Assembly (NCBI GenBank): GCA_947561395.2 | Contig: OX387193.1 | Coordinates: forward strand, 13,206,001-13,270,000 | Origin: Buxus sempervirens | Lineage: Eukaryota; Streptophyta; Magnoliopsida; Buxales; Buxaceae | Length of the DNA stretch: 64,000 nucleotides | Direction: 5' to 3' | Part shown: positions 1 to 12,000 of the stretch, one piece after another | Numbering within the stretch: position 1 is the stretch's first letter | Layout of the letters: each line of letters starts with the position of its first letter | Program-made: the position numbers and the translations under genes | The notes under the pieces: model-generated | Told to the model about the DNA's origin: nothing | Databases searched by the model: none | What the model saw: only the letters and a program-made list of their open reading frames with translations

Positions 1-2080
1 GATTTTGGTGGCCACGCTTGTTTGACTGCTACTCCAGCTGTTCTATCTTTTTCTGAATGTTTCCGTTTCTTTTTCAATCTTCATTATTTTCCTACTCCTC
101 CTTTTGAAGTCTCCGCAAATTCTCCCGGTTTCCTTTCAATGATGGATGACATAACTGACGAGCAGCATCTCATCTGGGCCAGTTTTCTAAAGGCTCGAAA
201 TTTAAATTATGCTGTGAAGTCAATTAACAAGAAACCGGGGTATGAAGTATACTTGCCCAATTGTGTCGGCCGGCAATTTCAATGTGAACAGAGGATTCCC
301 TTATTTGATGTGGATGGTTTGTTCACAATCAATTCTAAATCTGTTGATCGGCCGTCTGTCACTGTAGCCGAAGCTGCCGATATGGAAGATGCTTATAGAA
401 TTGCTGCCGTTGACTTTCGACTTCCCTTTCTTCCTCGTCGTCACGAATGTCACCGTGATTTCCATGTTTGGTGGAAATCTTTGTGGAACAACATCTGCTG
501 TTATTCGGCCGATTTTTATCTGGAAAGACTGGGTCTGTTTGAGCCTTTGGTTTCACCTATCCAAGAAGGTACATTCTCATCTTTCTTGTTTCTGATCCGC
601 TTGATGTTCACTCAGTTTTTCTGTCATTAGGTAAAGTTCCGCCTTTAGCTTTGGAGGCTAGTCCACTTGAACTTTTGCCTGAACCTGTCCAAGAAGATAT
701 CAGTTCAGCTATTCGGTCACCCGGTGAAACGCCGTTTCTTACCTTGGAGGCTCATGCTTCTCCTTCCGGGGAATTGGCCGAAGATGATGCGTTGTCACCA
801 GAATGTCCTCTCTCGATTGTCCCGTATGAAGATGATGAGGATCCCGATGACGTCCCACTACGACGGCGTCCTCGGAAGGTACTGAATCTTTATTGCTCAT
901 CTTTTTAGTTTTATTTTTTCTTTCTGACACCTCATTCTTCTAGGCTTCGAGTTCTTCGGGTCCAACTGCTTTTTCTTCCAATGTCATGGAATCCTCTTCG
1001 GATCTAGTTGTTGATCCTATGTCTGTTTTTGATTCGGCCAATTTCTCTGTTCCTACCGAAGCATTGGATTCTCCTGGTAGTGTCGTTGCAGCAGCCCCTT
1101 TAGCACTTCCTGAAGGTCAGGAGCATTTATCCATTCGAGAGGTTTCTCCAGAAAGAAGTCCGTCTCCCGACTTACCTCCTGGATATGAGCAGAGTGCTGC
1201 CCTACCGGTAGTTGGGATTGCAACGTCTACCATTTCTATTGGGCCTTCCGACCCTTCTGCCTTGGCCGATATTCCTCCTAATTCTCCTGTTCCAGCAGCG
1301 GAAGTTGATATTGATCGGTCGAAGCAAAAGCTTATTGACTTGGGGAGTTCCAGTACATCACTTATTCCTTCTTTTGCTGCGGGATCACTCCCTGGTGATG
1401 GCCGATTGGACACTATCTTGAACGATGTCTGTTCTACTCTCTCATCGGATGGTTCATCTGAGCCCTTATTTCCAACGAGTATTCGATCGGAGATTATCCG
1501 CCTCCTCTCTCCAGGAATAATTGGTATTTCCGAAGAGACTCTTACCTGTGTGATGGCATTGGCTGCGCAGCTTCGGGATCTCTCTTCTGTATCTCCTGAT
1601 GTCAAATCGGTGTTCTCTCAACTTACTCTCCTTTACCCCTATAAAGTTGTCTTTGACCATCTTTCGGCCAAATTACATGAAATGAGTAATATGGCCGATT
1701 CTGTTGATGGCCGATATCAACATTTGCAACAGTTGAGGAATGAGCGCGAGATTTGTCATCATCAGTTTACTGAAACGGTCCACCGTATAAACATCATTGA
1801 TGATGATATTTCGGCGGTCGACCGTCAGATTGCTGAGTTTCAGTCTAGGAGGTCTGATCTTGTAAATAAACGGGAGGAACTTCTTCGTACGAATAACGCT
1901 ATTGATGACACCCTGAAAGAGAAGACCCGCCAGTGCATCGAGATCTCCCACGAGCTGAAATCGGAGATAGAGTTGGTTCGAGGTTCCTCTCTGCTTCGGT
2001 CCACTTTGGTTGAAGAAAGACGGTCTGCCCAAGAGTCTTTTGACCGTATATATTCTTCCATTTTAAATACTTCTTTGTAA
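1..2080 (+). CDS. Antisense PMD-family gene A1, 3' part, in element A
   Basis: This gene is read opposite to element A's gag-pol and enters from the left edge, so its start is missing. The first coding block (22-568) matches the C-terminal part of the neighbouring PMD gene A2: both have a YLP..V.RQ....GIPL-type segment followed about 90-100 residues later by an F..WW..L motif. Short T-rich gaps at about 569-630 and 879-943 have GT and AG borders and look like introns. A Ser/Pro/Asp-rich linker (about 944-1600) leads to a coiled coil near the end (about 1690-2000; NERE, DRQIAEFQSRR, KEKTRQ). Plant mobile domain proteins are known as antisense additional genes in Tat-group elements. Function in the element is unknown. 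The alternative is a host PMD gene next to the element. Confidence 0.65.
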
Positions 2081-2421
2081 AGCATTTAATGAATTAAATT
2101 CTTTTTTGGAATCCATTTTGCCAACTGTCCTAGCCGTCAGAATCAGCTCCTTTTTCGACAACGTTCATCTTTTCAATTTGATTCGTCCGTATGATCTTTA
2201 CCCTTAAAAACGCTTTATTCGAGAAGATATTGAGCCGCCGTTTCGATTTCTTCAGGAAGGCGATCGTACTATCAACACCTTTTTCGGGAAGACAGCAGTC
2301 TTATCAACGCCCTTCTCGATATTTTGAATCATTACGAGCTCTCCTTCCTGCAGACGTTTCCTTGCTTCGTTTCATCTTCTTCTTCCTTCGAGGTTTTCTT
2401 CTCTGGTTTCTGATATCGATC

Positions 2422-5181
2422 ATGGCGGACGACAACCCTAATGACTTGAATCTGTTCCTTGATGGTGAAGATGGTCCTGTTCTTGGTCCATGCACTGATG
2501 AAGATACGGAAAAGGCCCCAAAAGTCCTGCACTCTTCCTACCACTTGATCGGCACCTCTGATCCTGTGAGGTGGGGTAGTCTGACTACTCTTCCTCGCTC
2601 CTGGCCTAAGTGTTCCCCTGAGTGGAACAAATGGGTTGAGCGGTTACGGACTTATTATATGCAGACCTGGGTTAGGCTAGGTTTGGCGGAGATGATCTTC
2701 TATTCCACCTTCTACATTCCCTTCAACCCTATTTTACTTGGGGTGGCCTCATTTTTCTGGTGTCGGGGTTCCAACACCTTCTCTTTTTCTCATGGACCTA
2801 TGACACCAACCCTGTTGGATGTTTGCTGCATCACGGGTCTTTCAGTCCTTGGGGAAGAAATAGATTCTACCTTGTCCGTTTTCCCATCTTCTGTTTTTAA
2901 CACCGCTCATGCTTCTTCTGCTTTCGGCACCTTCGTCCGTGCTGAGCGAGTTTCAAATACCGATAATCCTCCTTCCCTTCAAGAGCATTGCTCTTTCTTG
3001 CTGTTTTTTCTTTGCCATTTTTTCTGCTGTGGCCCATCTGCTCAGATGGTAAAGGAGTTTTCCGGTATTGCGGTAGCCCTTGCCCAGGGTCGCCGTTTGG
3101 CTCTAGCCCCTTTCTTTCTCAGCCAGGTCTACCGTGGTTTACACAGTCTGTCCTCCGGCCGATTAGGGGTTGCCAGTGGCCCTCTTTGGTTTTTACAATT
3201 CTGGTTTTACGAATACTTCCCCGGCCTTTTCTGTACAGCCGTAGATAACCCTTTTCCTAATTATTATTATGCTGGCCGTCGCTGGCTTACCGCAACGCCC
3301 ATGCAATTGTCTTTCACGGCCGTTCTTGATTTCTTCCTGGTAGGTCTACAGGAAAATAATCCTCCTTTATTCCATCGCTTTTCTTTAGACCAATTTCATG
3401 GGTCTCCCCTTTATGCCGCCATCAATTCTTCTCCAGAGGCTCGCCGACGTGCTACGGCCAGTTTTCTTATTGCCCGGGAGCTTCCTTTTGGCTTGCATAA
3501 CCGAGATGCTCCTGCCACTTCTAGAAGAGAAGGGGTGGAAAAATATCTGCCGCATTTCGTCAGTCGGCAGCTTGGTTTTGGCCAAGGCATTCCTCTTGTG
3601 GTGTTTTCATCTACCAATGGAGGTTCTCGGTCCGTCTTGAGTCCTAGTTATCTGTCATTAGCAACTTCTCGATTCCGCGATCTTTCTGATCGTTTCCACA
3701 ACTATCCTCTTCCCCGGGAATCCTCAGTCGAACCTTCCTTTCGTCGATGGTGGTCTCAGCTTTACTCTGACTTCGTCCGGCTTGATGCAGAGTCGTATAC
3801 TGCGCTATTTCGACCGAATGTGGTCGATATAGCGAGTATAGGCAAACTCCGCGGGTATTATGAGGCCCGTTACCCAGGTAACCTTCTTTTATGTTCTTGT
3901 AAATTGATCTTCTCTATTCGGTCGCGTCTGATTTTCTTTTTCTTTATTAGATGATCCTCGATCCTCCAATGTGAAGAGTAAGAAAAAGAAAGCCGAGACG
4001 TCGGTCACCTTTAACTGGAGGCGACCTTCCAAGGTTTCTGCCAGTCGGAGCAACCCTTCCTCCAACAGTCGCCTTTGAAAAAACGGAAGATTGGCGAGGT
4101 ATCGGACGGTCGTGCTTATGTTACTCGTTCCAGTTTGCGACTCCGAGTTCAGCATCCGGGTGAGCGTGTTGTCGTGGCTGACGATTCTTCGGACGAGGAA
4201 GAAGATATCGATTTATCTCGTCCTCAGCATGGGACCCCAGTTCATTCTGGAAGTAGTGGTAGATCAACTCCCATGCCGACTCCTCCCCGTGCGTTTCAGT
4301 ATGTTAGTCCCCCATCCCGTTCCTCAACTCGATTTGTCACTCCTCCGACCGATCCGTCGCCTAGTGCATCTAGGCCGGCTCCTTTCTGTCCTGGTCCCGT
4401 GGTGGATGAAGTCGGTCCGTCCACTTTTCCTGGTGCCACTTCCTCGGGTTCTTCTTCTGGTGAATTACCTCCTGAGCCAAGAATTCCTGTGGCTAAAGAA
4501 GAAAACTATAGACCCCTCCCTGGTACTTGCTTCGGATTTGTCAGATTTTGCTTCATGGAAGTAGACCGTTGTCTTTCATCTCCAGAATTTCATGACCTTC
4601 GTCCAGCATTTCGTTCGGATTTTGACAGTTGGAACGAACTCCGCTCTTTTGTTCTTCGTCGGCCTGAAGAACTCTCTGACGAGGAACTGTCAGAAGTTCG
4701 ATTGTTGATATGCAAAGCCGTAGTGATGAATTCTCGCGGGGATCGTTCAACCGGAGATCGGCTGATGTCCATGCTCGGTTTTTATAGTGCCGTGCCGCAG
4801 CTAAGGGAAGCCATGGACTTTCTCCGTTCTGTCAACGTGAGATGTTCCGATTTTCGTCAAGAAATTCGTGCTGTATATGGTCATAATCGCCAGTTGGAAA
4901 CTTTGAGGTGGTCTCTTCATAAAAATTCTCTTGGCCAGGGCTCTATTGCTGGTGACCCATCAGATACTGCTCCGGACGACTTATCTCGGCTACAATCTGA
5001 GGAACATCATCTTAAAGAATCTATCCAGACTCAGATGCTGCTGATCGAATCGAGCCGGCACCGTTTGGAGGAGCACATGAGGGATGAAAGGGAGGTGGAG
5101 GTACGTCGAGCTGAGATGCAGTTATTATTGGAGCGGGCGAAGTATGATCATGCCCGATTTAAAGCTTGGTTCGAAAGGTAA
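2422..5181 (+). CDS. Antisense PMD-family gene A2 in element A
   Basis: A plant mobile domain protein read opposite to gag-pol. The start chosen is the ATG at 2422 (MADDNPNDL), because the upstream part of that open frame is hydrophobic and unlike the family. The PMD body covers about 2530-3870: RWGSLTTLPRSWP, a FYSTFYIPFNPILLG-type segment, a TLLDVCCITGLSVLG-type segment, then the F..WW motif. A T-rich gap at 3878-3950 with GT/AG borders looks like an intron, and a second short one probably lies near 4035-4069. A basic patch (KKRK), a long Ser/Pro linker and a C-terminal coiled coil (about 4980-5180) follow. It lies 340 bp after A1 in the same direction and has the same domain order, so the pair looks like a tandem duplication. 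Confidence 0.7.
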
Positions 5182-6010
5182 GGTTATAAAACCTTTTCTA
5201 AACAATTATACCGTTTGTTCGGTATTCACTTTTTGATGATAATGCCATATGGCTGGCATTTAAACTTTATTCAGCCGACTTCTCGGCTTTTTATTTAAAC
5301 GGTAGTTTTTTGCATGCTTTTTGGATGCGTAACATACTCGTCTTATTTCATATCTACTGCTCGTCATGGAAAGACTAGAACTTAAAAAAAAGGAATAAGA
5401 ATGTTTTTATTTCAACATTGATCTTTCATACAACCAAAGCCGAGCTCTTCTGGCTCTTTCATACAATCAAGGCCAGATGTTTCAGCCGGGGTCTGATAAT
5501 ACAACCGGGGCCGATATGCCCCTGAAATTGCTCCGCACTCCAACCATAGACGGTGTTAGTGAGGGCCAATTTAATCAAAGGGGCAAGAGAAAAGGGGGGG
5601 GGGGGGATGGCGACTACTCCGACAGGCGTAAATGCTGGTCGGAGGAGAGAACTCTCGTCTCTACCCAGAACTCGGTGGGAGAAGACCTACCGTGATGGGG
5701 TCAGCGAGAGTAGAGTCGCCTTTTCCGATCCCGCCCATTCTTATGAAGTCATCGGCTTTGTTGACTTCTTCTTCTCCGATCGTCTCCGTCGTCGGCTCTT
5801 GATCTTTCACCATTGCTTCTCTTCTTCCCTTTCTTGAAAGAATGGCGAGCATTGCCTTAGTATTTATAGACCGATCGTTAGAAAGAAGATCAATGGGTCT
5901 CAGCGGATCTCGAAGAGATTTCCTATTTTAGTCTAATCCGCACTGTATGTCAGCTCCTCGATTTGACAATGCCATTTATTTGGCGATGCAGGTACCGAAC
6001 AGTAGATATT
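5182..6010. other. Spacer between pol and antisense genes of element A
   Basis: 830 bp between the end of A2 (plus) and the end of pol (minus). It holds a 13-base G run at 5594-5606 and an AATAAG-type signal on the plus strand near 5393 that could end the A2 transcript. On the minus strand there is a good TATA box near 5862-5872 followed by a 50-63 codon open frame ending at 5661. That frame is not recognised and may be chance. No LTR resemblance to 17035-17968 was seen. Confidence 0.6.
5860..5873 (-). promoter_or_regulatory. TATA box on minus strand in pol/antisense spacer
   Basis: On the minus strand the sequence reads GGTCTATAAATACTAAGG, a strong plant TATA match. It faces the 3' end of antisense gene A2, so a transcript from it would converge on that gene. 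Whether it is used is unknown. Confidence 0.35.
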
Positions 6011-9000
6011 TTATTCCTGATTTTCCTCAGGTTGGTTATTGATTTTGCGGCTTTCCCATAGAGTGGGAAAGTACCGTTTCAAAAACTGGCCGTTGATAAT
6101 CTTCTTTTCTTGGCCATCCAATGACTGTATATGGTATGCCCCCCCGGGCAATACCTTGCTGACTTGTAATGGTCCTTCCCACGTGGGGGACCATTTTCCA
6201 TATAAGGAATCTTTTTTCCCTATTGGCAGAAGGGTTTTCCACACTAAATCTCCTTGAGCGAATGATTTGTGTTTTACTCGGCGATTATAGGATCTTGCAA
6301 TCCTTTGCTTGAGGGCTCTCTGCCGATCCAGGGCTAGCCTCCTCATCTCTCCCAAATCTTCTAATTCAACTAACATTGCTTCCGTGTAATCCTTGGGGGT
6401 GAAATTATTCTGAATAGCCACCCTTAACGATTTGACCGTGATTTCGGCCGGAATAACTGCTTCATGACCGAAGGTTAAGGCAAAAGGGGTAGTTCCAATA
6501 GACGTCTTGTAAGACATTCGATACGCCCACAACGCTTCAGATAAGAGTTTATGCCAACTTCTTGGCTTATCTTCAATCATCTTTCTTAGGATATTTTTCA
6601 ACACCTTATTCGTTGCTTCGGCTTGTCCGTTTGCCTGTGCGTAATAAGGTGTAGATTGAATCATTCTGATGCCATACGTTTTGGCAAATTCAGTCACTTC
6701 TTGTCCTACAAAAACGGTACCTGAATCGGTCGTGATGGTTTCGGGGATACCATATCTGTGAATTATCTGTTCCCTGATAAACTCAATCACATCCGATTGT
6801 TCCACTTTTTTCAAAGGTTTGGCTTCCACCCATTTGGTGAAGTAATCGGTGGCTACTATGATGAAGTTGTGTAGACCGGTCGAAGGAGGATACACTTTTC
6901 CAATTAAATCCATTGCCCAACCTCTGAAGGGCCATGGCTTGACTATGGTTTGCAATTCGAATGCCGGCACCCTCTGAACTGGTCCATGTTTCTGACATTC
7001 TTGACATCCTGCAGCGAACATCTGACAATCTTTCAAGATTGACGGCCAGTAATAACCATGCCGACGTAATAACCATCGCATCTTGACTCCTGCTTGGTGT
7101 GCGCCACAAATCCCTTCGTGTACTTCGGCCATTATTAACATGGCTTCTGTTGGGTTGACACATCTAAGTGGGATGTCCTCAATACTCTTTTTATATAACT
7201 CATCGCCCAGAATAAAATAGTTGGCAGCTTTCCTTTTGGTCGATCTGCTAGTCTTTATAGTAGGATCTTTAAGATATCCCCATATCTCACCTCTCCAATC
7301 CTGTCTTATTGTCTGGTTACAACATGCTAGTGAATCCACCAGAAATGGTCTTTTCTCGGAGTTGGGGAGAGATTGTATGGTCACCGTTCTAACTGAATCG
7401 CGCAGTCTGAGTCCAGATGCCAACTGGGCCAGTTCATTCGCTTGATAGTTTTCCTTCCTTGGCCGATGTTCGAATTCAATTCTATTGAACTGCTGGGCCA
7501 AGAATCTCGCCCTTCGTAGCAACAGTACTAATGACTCGCTATTGCAGTTATATATGCCCTCCATTTGCTTCAAGACGAGTTGGGAATCTCCAACAATATT
7601 AACCGCTCGAGCACCCATTTCCCATAGAATTTCCAACCCTATAATTGTAGCTTCAAACTCTGCCTGATTGTTTGTGGATAATTCTTCAAGCTGAAATGCA
7701 TGTTCGTGCTTGTCACCAGTGGGTGAAGTTATTACTACTCCGATCCCAGAAGCAAACTCTGTTTTTGAGCCATCAAATTCCAGTGTCCATGGTTGGAATT
7801 CGGCATAGCAAAAACTGGCATGAAATACTGGGATATCCAATTCTTTTTCCTGCACACTAGACGGATGATCGGCCAAAAAATCGGCCAATGCTTGTCCTTT
7901 TACCGCTTTCTGCGGTACATATTTGAAGTCGAACTCCATCAGAGTCAGGGTCCATTTTCCGAGTCTACCACTCACTGTAGGCCGAGTGAGCATGTACTTG
8001 ACCACGTCAGTGGCTGCTATGACGAAAATTTCTTTGGCCGACAGGAGGTAATGTCGTAATTTGGTAGCTGCATAATAGAGTGTGAGACACAACTTCTCTA
8101 GATTAGTGTACCTTTCTTCCACTGGAGTCAGGAATCTACTGAGATAATAAATAGCCTGCTCATATCCTTGATCGTTGTCTTGGGCCAACAAGACTCCAAC
8201 TGAATCGCTCGCAGCCGCTATATAAAGTTTTAGCGGCCGTTCTTTTGAAGGTGGCACCAAAACCGGTGGGGTTGCCAAATACTGTTTGATGTCTTCAAAA
8301 GCGGCTTGATGGTCCTCATTCCAGATAAACTCTTCAGTATTCTTGATTTTCAATAATGGGGATAGGACCCTGATCTTCCCGGCCAGGTTTGAAATGAATC
8401 TTCTCAAGAAATTCACCTGGCCGAGCAACCTTTGTAGCTGTTTCTTATTGGCTGGTGGCTTGGCTTCTATGACCGACTTTGCCTTATTTTTATCGACCTC
8501 AATTCCTCTCTGGTGTACGAGAAAGCCTAGGAAATTTCCGGCCGATACACCAAAAGCACACTTTAATGGATTCATTTTCAAACTATACTTACGAAGTCGT
8601 TCAAAAACCTGCTTTAAATGCTGCAAGTGGTCCATTTCGGTCTGAGACTTTATCACAACATCGTCAATATATACCTCAAGTATTTGACCGATCATGTCAT
8701 GGAAGATAAGATTCATTGCCCTTCGATAGGTTGCGCCAGCATTCTTTAACCCGAAAGGCATAACTACCCAACAAAAAGTTCCTAATGCTCCAGGGCATCG
8801 GAATGCCGTTGTAAGCACCTCATTTTTGCGCTCCCGGAAGTGCCGGAAATGCAAAACCCTGCTAAAAAGTCAAACCCTGAAGGGTTGAAAGTTGACCTTT
8901 CGATCAAAAGAAATCTGGCTACCTTGCTCTATACCATTGGATAGAGGACTTCGATACGATTCCAACGCAATTGAGTTTGCTCAAATCGGAGTCCGGATGA

Positions 9001-12000
9001 AGGTTCTGCGGGCAGTCAAACTTAAGGGAGAGCCGAGAGTTGACTTTTCCTCGATTTCCGTGCCAAGTACCTTGCTCTATACCATTGGATAGAGGACTTC
9101 GATACGATTCCAACGCAATTGAGTTTGCTCAAATCGGAGTCCGGATGAAAAAGATATGAACAGTCAAAGCTAGGGGCATTTCTGGATTTTTGGCAATGCC
9201 ACATAGGATGCCACGTGTGCGCATGGGGGCTCCACATAGGATGCCACGTGGACACAATGAGGGCTACACACGTGGCACCTCCTAACCCTTCACCTCCCAA
9301 CCCTTCACTTCCCCATAAAACCCTTCATGTCCCCATAAAGAGTCTTCATTTCCCCATGAGACTCTTGATTCCCCATGAGTCTCTTCACTTCCCAACCAAT
9401 CCTCCACCTCCCATTAACCTTTCACCTCCCCAACACAAACAACCCTCTCTCCATCTTACACATGTCACCTCCCCAATAGAAATCCTCCACCTCCCATTAA
9501 CCCTTGACCTCCCCCAACCTTTCCTCTCCACATGGCAACCATCCACTTCCTCAAGAGAAAAACCCTTGACCTCCCATCACCTTTCCTCTCCACATGGCAA
9601 CCCTCCACTTCCCCAAGAGAAAAACCCTTGACCTCCCCCAACCTTTCCCCTCCACATGGCAACCATCCATCTCCCCAATGAGTCTCTTCACTTCCCCATG
9701 CAACCCTTCATCTCCCATGGTATAAAAACCATTTTATTTCCAACACAAGAAAAGGATGACCATTGGGACCCCCTTTTTTCATTCTCTCCCAAGCTATCCC
9801 ACCCTCTCCATCTCTCCCATTCGTCCTCTCCAACAGAAAAAAAAACCTCTCCCATCTCTCCAACCTCTCTCCAAGAAAACCCACTCCAATCCCATCTCAA
9901 GCCTTGAAACCCCACAAAAAACCTCTTCTAATCACTTCTCTACATTTCTCTCTTCCTTCTAAACACTAAAGGAGATCTTTGGAGTGCATTTGGAGAAGAG
10001 GAAGTGCTGCTCAAGAGTTGCTCCAGCCGTGCCTTGGCTTCAAGAGGAGGTTAGCACAATTCAAAGAAAGTTCTGAAGCCCTAGGTGAGTTCCTTGGCAC
10101 CCTTTGTTAAACATACTTAAAAATAAATGAAATATGAGCATTTCCATTTTTTTTTATGCCATGTGCCTACTGTTCTCTCATGTTAGGATTTGTTGGTTCA
10201 TTTTATTCTTTGTATATTAACTCCCATGGTAAGGGGAGGGCTTTTGCTCAATCGGAAAGGAGAGAAAGGGGCTACTCATGATCCTTTAAGTGTCATTTTT
10301 TTAGCATATGTTTTCTTTTCTTTGTTTGTTTATTGCTATTATTTATACGTGGGAGCATGTTCCCTCTCTTATTCTTTAATCCCATGTATCCCAGGTGTAA
10401 CCCCCACTTACCCCTTCTTAAGACTTTTTTTTAAGTTAGATGGATGATTTAGGAAAACATGTTTTGCTATGAATTGTGTGTGGAGTGCATGCTGAATTTT
10501 GCTTCTATTATTTATTTTATTTGTGCATAGTTCAACCGAGATTCTAAGCATGCATGCCATTCACTAATCATTTATAAATATTTAGAGCATGCATAATGGA
10601 TGAAGTCACACATTCATGTACATCAAGTATTCATGCATCAAGATCTCTAAAGCTTGCCATATTGTTGCCCTTTTCTTTTTAATCATTAGTACACTTCCAT
10701 CGTGCTCCTTTCCCTCTCTTATCTTGCTGTCCCATGCAATATTTGTCACTTTCTACTTCATCTAGGTTGCTGTTTTTACTTATAGGGAATTAACCACATC
10801 TTTCCGTACCTATTCCATGCATAGGTTCACATACCCAACCATTAGAAGCATGACCAGGTTTATATATGCATGTAAATATTTATTTGAGTTCATGTTCACA
10901 GCCAATGCATACACATATACATGCTTTATTGTTCATTTTTTATTTATATTTAAATGTCATGTCTTAGTTGCTTGATTGTCTTGGGTGCATGCATGAGTTC
11001 CCTACTTTAGGAATAAACCGAATGGTATCTTACTTAGGTCTTACTCTTTTGAATGCATGCATGAGTTGCTGTCCCCTTGGATAAAGTATGAGTATACATG
11101 TATTGGTCATTTGTTGGATCATGTTTTAGGTTCTTAACCGTAGGTTTTTTATTGATCAATTATGCTTGCTGTTGGCAGAATCTAAGAGACCAAACATGGA
11201 CACCTTGGTCCCTGTTTATTGGCATATATGATCCAAAATGGAGGAGGCAACTTCCCATGCCTCCCCCCTCCTTTACTTGCTGTAGAAACTACCCGAAAGA
11301 GACCAAGAGCTGGAGACTCCACAACTCCAGCACCTTGGTGGGCCTTTGCAAGGGCCTACACAGCCCTAGAAAGACCCCAAGAAGCCCACAGATGCATCCT
11401 AACTGGCAAAGCCCTTAAAAATGCATTTTTATGTGTGATCTTTGATTTTCATTGATTTGAATAATCTCATAACTAAACCAAACGAACCAATAGGGTTTCC
11501 GGGTCACCCAGAAACCCAACATGGTACCTGGACCACCGGTCCAATTTGGAATACTAGTGGGCCTTCCAACGGGGCCCACCAAGCCCAATAAATCGGAAAG
11601 CATGCAAATAAGCAAGATTAAGTGAAATCAACCAATCAAATCGGATGGCCCAAACCCAATGCGGCCCACCCAAACTTTGCTTGTGGAATGAAGTGTGAAA
11701 TGCATGGTTTGGCCGAGACTCCGGGTAAGGGCCTATCGGGCCCGCCAAGGCCCATTAACTAAACCTAAGAAGGGTGCAAACCCTAAACCTCAAGGAACCG
11801 GGCTTTCAAGCCCAAATTTGGACTACAGGCCCCAAGCCCGATGTCCAATTCATTTTGGCCAATATAAGCAAGATAAGTTAAACCTTTTTTGGCAACCCAC
11901 ATGGGGGCCCACCCAGGGGCCCGCAAACCAATGCCGACTCACTTCTGACATGAAAAATACTTAAGTTCCAAACTTAAACCTTAATATAAAATCAATTCAT

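Noticed and set aside
5182-6010. 3' LTR of element A
   Set aside because: It has a TATA box and AATAAA-type signals in LTR order, but no sequence similarity to the probable 5' LTR at 17035-17968 and no TG...CA pair with duplication.
6783-8709. Several 60-126 codon frames in the element A pol zone
   Set aside because: They are shadows of the minus-strand pol frame.
9215-9969. Pro/His/Ser-rich plus-strand frames
   Set aside because: They fall in the pyrimidine-rich repeat zone of the solo LTR upstream and just downstream of TATA, and are low-complexity.
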